Shown here: piece after piece, positions 4,668-5,524 of the stretch
Position numbering within the stretch: position 1 is the first letter of the stretch
Layout of the letters: the number at the start of each line of letters is the position of its first letter
Assembly (NCBI GenBank): GCA_903856555.1
Contig: CAIOCC010000210.1
Span: 1 to 5,524 of the forward strand
Length of the DNA: 5,524 bases
Direction of reading: 5' to 3'
Source: an uncultured Bacteroidota bacterium
GTDB lineage: Bacteria > Bacteroidota > Bacteroidia > UBA7662
Notes under the pieces: model-generated
Database searches by the model: none
What the model was told of the DNA's origin: nothing
Seen by the model: the letters and a program-made list of their open reading frames with translations, nothing else
Program-made: the position numbers and the translations under genes

Positions 4668-5524
4668 ATGAAAATCGCGCCGGCTCTTGCCAACGCTCGC
4701 TTGTTGGGGTGGGTTTTTTGTTGGGTTGTCGGCTTCCTGGCTCTTTCCTGGTCGGTCGTGGCCCAAGGGATCCCTACTCGCAGCCGTCAAGCAACGGCAG
4801 GATCTGCCGCAACCGGCCTGATACCCAACCGGGGCCAATGGCCCGACGAGGTCATTGCCCATGCCGATTTGCCGGGTCTTCGCCTCTTTGTCCAAGCGGA
4901 TGGTTTGCGTTGGGTGGCCTACCAGAACGATGGTTGCCACGGGGGTCATACCGAAAAAGGATTGCACGGGGTGGACCCATCCCGTCATTTGCGGGGCCAT
5001 GCCTGGGAGCAGCGCTTTCCAGGGGCAAGCGCCCAGCGTTCGACCATGCGAAGCGCGGATAGCCTGGCCTATCCCGTTCATTACCTCCGGGGTTCTCAAC
5101 CCCAAAAATGGGCTCAGCATCTCTATCCGGTTCGAGAATTGCGATTTCCGGATTTTTATCCGGGCATCGATTGGGTACTGCGCATGGATGGGGAATTCAA
5201 GTACGAGTTTCATGTGAGGCCGGGCGCAGACCCGGAACAGATCCGAATGCAGGTCCGCGGTGTGCCGCAGCGCCTGGACGCTTCGGGTCGCTTGGTCTAC
5301 ACGGCCGAGACAGGGGATTATATCGAAGAGGCCCCGGTATCGTGGACCTTGAAGTCGGATGGAATCACCAAAGTGCCGGTGGCCTCCGCTTGGGTTCAAA
5401 AAAAAGGCCACTGGGCTTACCGCACCGGTCCGTATGCGGCCGATGAGGTTTTGGTCTTGGACCCGCGGATGATAGGCGCCACGTACAGTGGATCGGGGGT
5501 TGATAATTGGGGCTTTACAGCAAC
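4668..5524 (+). CDS. Exported DUF7948-domain protein, probable type IX secretion substrate, N-terminal part (cut by window edge)
   Basis: My translation from ATG 4668 stays open for 285 codons to the window edge. A signal peptide is evident: Lys2, Arg11, hydrophobic core about 12-31, likely cleavage after Ala32 (VVA before QG). After a short linker the mature part follows the DUF7948 pattern found at the front of large Bacteroidota surface proteins: LIPNRGQWPDEV (51-62), LPGLRLFVQADGL (68-80), GHAWEQRF (110-117), YPVHYLRG (135-142), FYPGIDWVL (163-171), KYEFHVRPGADPEQI (178-192), and VLVLDP then TYSGSGVDNWGFTA (261-285). In relatives the last block leads into SBBP/beta-propeller repeats, often ending in a gliding-motility or type IX sorting domain; none of that is visible here. 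Surface location or secretion is inferred from family knowledge. A Cys/His-rich loop (Cys90; His91, 94, 100, 107, 111) is a local oddity. An ATG at 4663 was excluded because it meets a stop after two codons. Confidence is high for a gene, good for the family. Confidence 0.88.
   Translation, partial: MKIAPALANARLLGWVFCWVVGFLALSWSVVAQGIPTRSRQATAGSAATGLIPNRGQWPDEVIAHADLPGLRLFVQADGLRWVAYQNDGCHGGHTEKGLHGVDPSRHLRGHAWEQRFPGASAQRSTMRSADSLAYPVHYLRGSQPQKWAQHLYPVRELRFPDFYPGIDWVLRMDGEFKYEFHVRPGADPEQIRMQVRGVPQRLDASGRLVYTAETGDYIEEAPVSWTLKSDGITKVPVASAWVQKKGHWAYRTGPYAADEVLVLDPRMIGATYSGSGVDNWGFTA

Noticed and set aside
4353..5411. A 352-codon open frame on the minus strand, opposite the two plus-strand genes.
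   Set aside because: It spans the antisense of two genes with strong positive evidence (signal peptide plus DUF7948 pattern; signal anchor), and its translation is low-complexity, rich in Arg, Gly and Pro, with no recognisable domain. It is a GC-driven shadow.

Overview
The window looks like ordinary core chromosome of a member of the Bacteroidota with fairly GC-rich genes. Three signs agree. The pyruvate dehydrogenase E1-beta and GyrB proteins are of the Bacteroidota kind by my recognition of the families. The last gene encodes a large exported protein with the N-terminal DUF7948-type domain common on type IX-secreted Bacteroidota proteins. Three exact copies of the Bacteroidota -7 promoter box, TAnnTTTG, sit where promoters are expected. 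I cannot place the organism below phylum level; a Saprospiria-like lineage is one guess.

Layout, left to right. Minus strand: the N-terminal 107 codons of a RecQ-family helicase (runs off the left edge); an orphan LolD-type ABC ATPase whose end overlaps recQ by 8 bases; gyrB, 13 bases upstream of the ABC gene; a 104-base gap with a small hairpin and T tract; then pdhB (E1-beta). Transcription order is pdhB, gyrB, ABC ATPase, recQ. The last three are packed tightly enough to be one operon. A 115-base AT-rich divergent intergenic region (4036-4150) follows, with outward-facing candidate promoters, phased T tracts and an 11-base direct repeat. Plus strand: a 163-residue single-pass membrane protein I do not recognise, then, after 25 bases, the first 285 codons of the exported DUF7948-type protein (runs off the right edge).

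Functionally, the minus-strand genes are housekeeping: carbon entry into acetyl-CoA (pdhB), DNA supercoiling (gyrB), a probable envelope lipoprotein or export ATPase, and DNA repair (recQ). The plus-strand pair is envelope or secretion related. No tRNA, rRNA, CRISPR array, insertion sequence or phage gene was seen, and no gene-free stretch exceeds 115 bases. I found no convincing new biological system. The most interesting parts are the regulatory architecture of the divergent region and the unrecognised membrane protein beside the large secreted protein.
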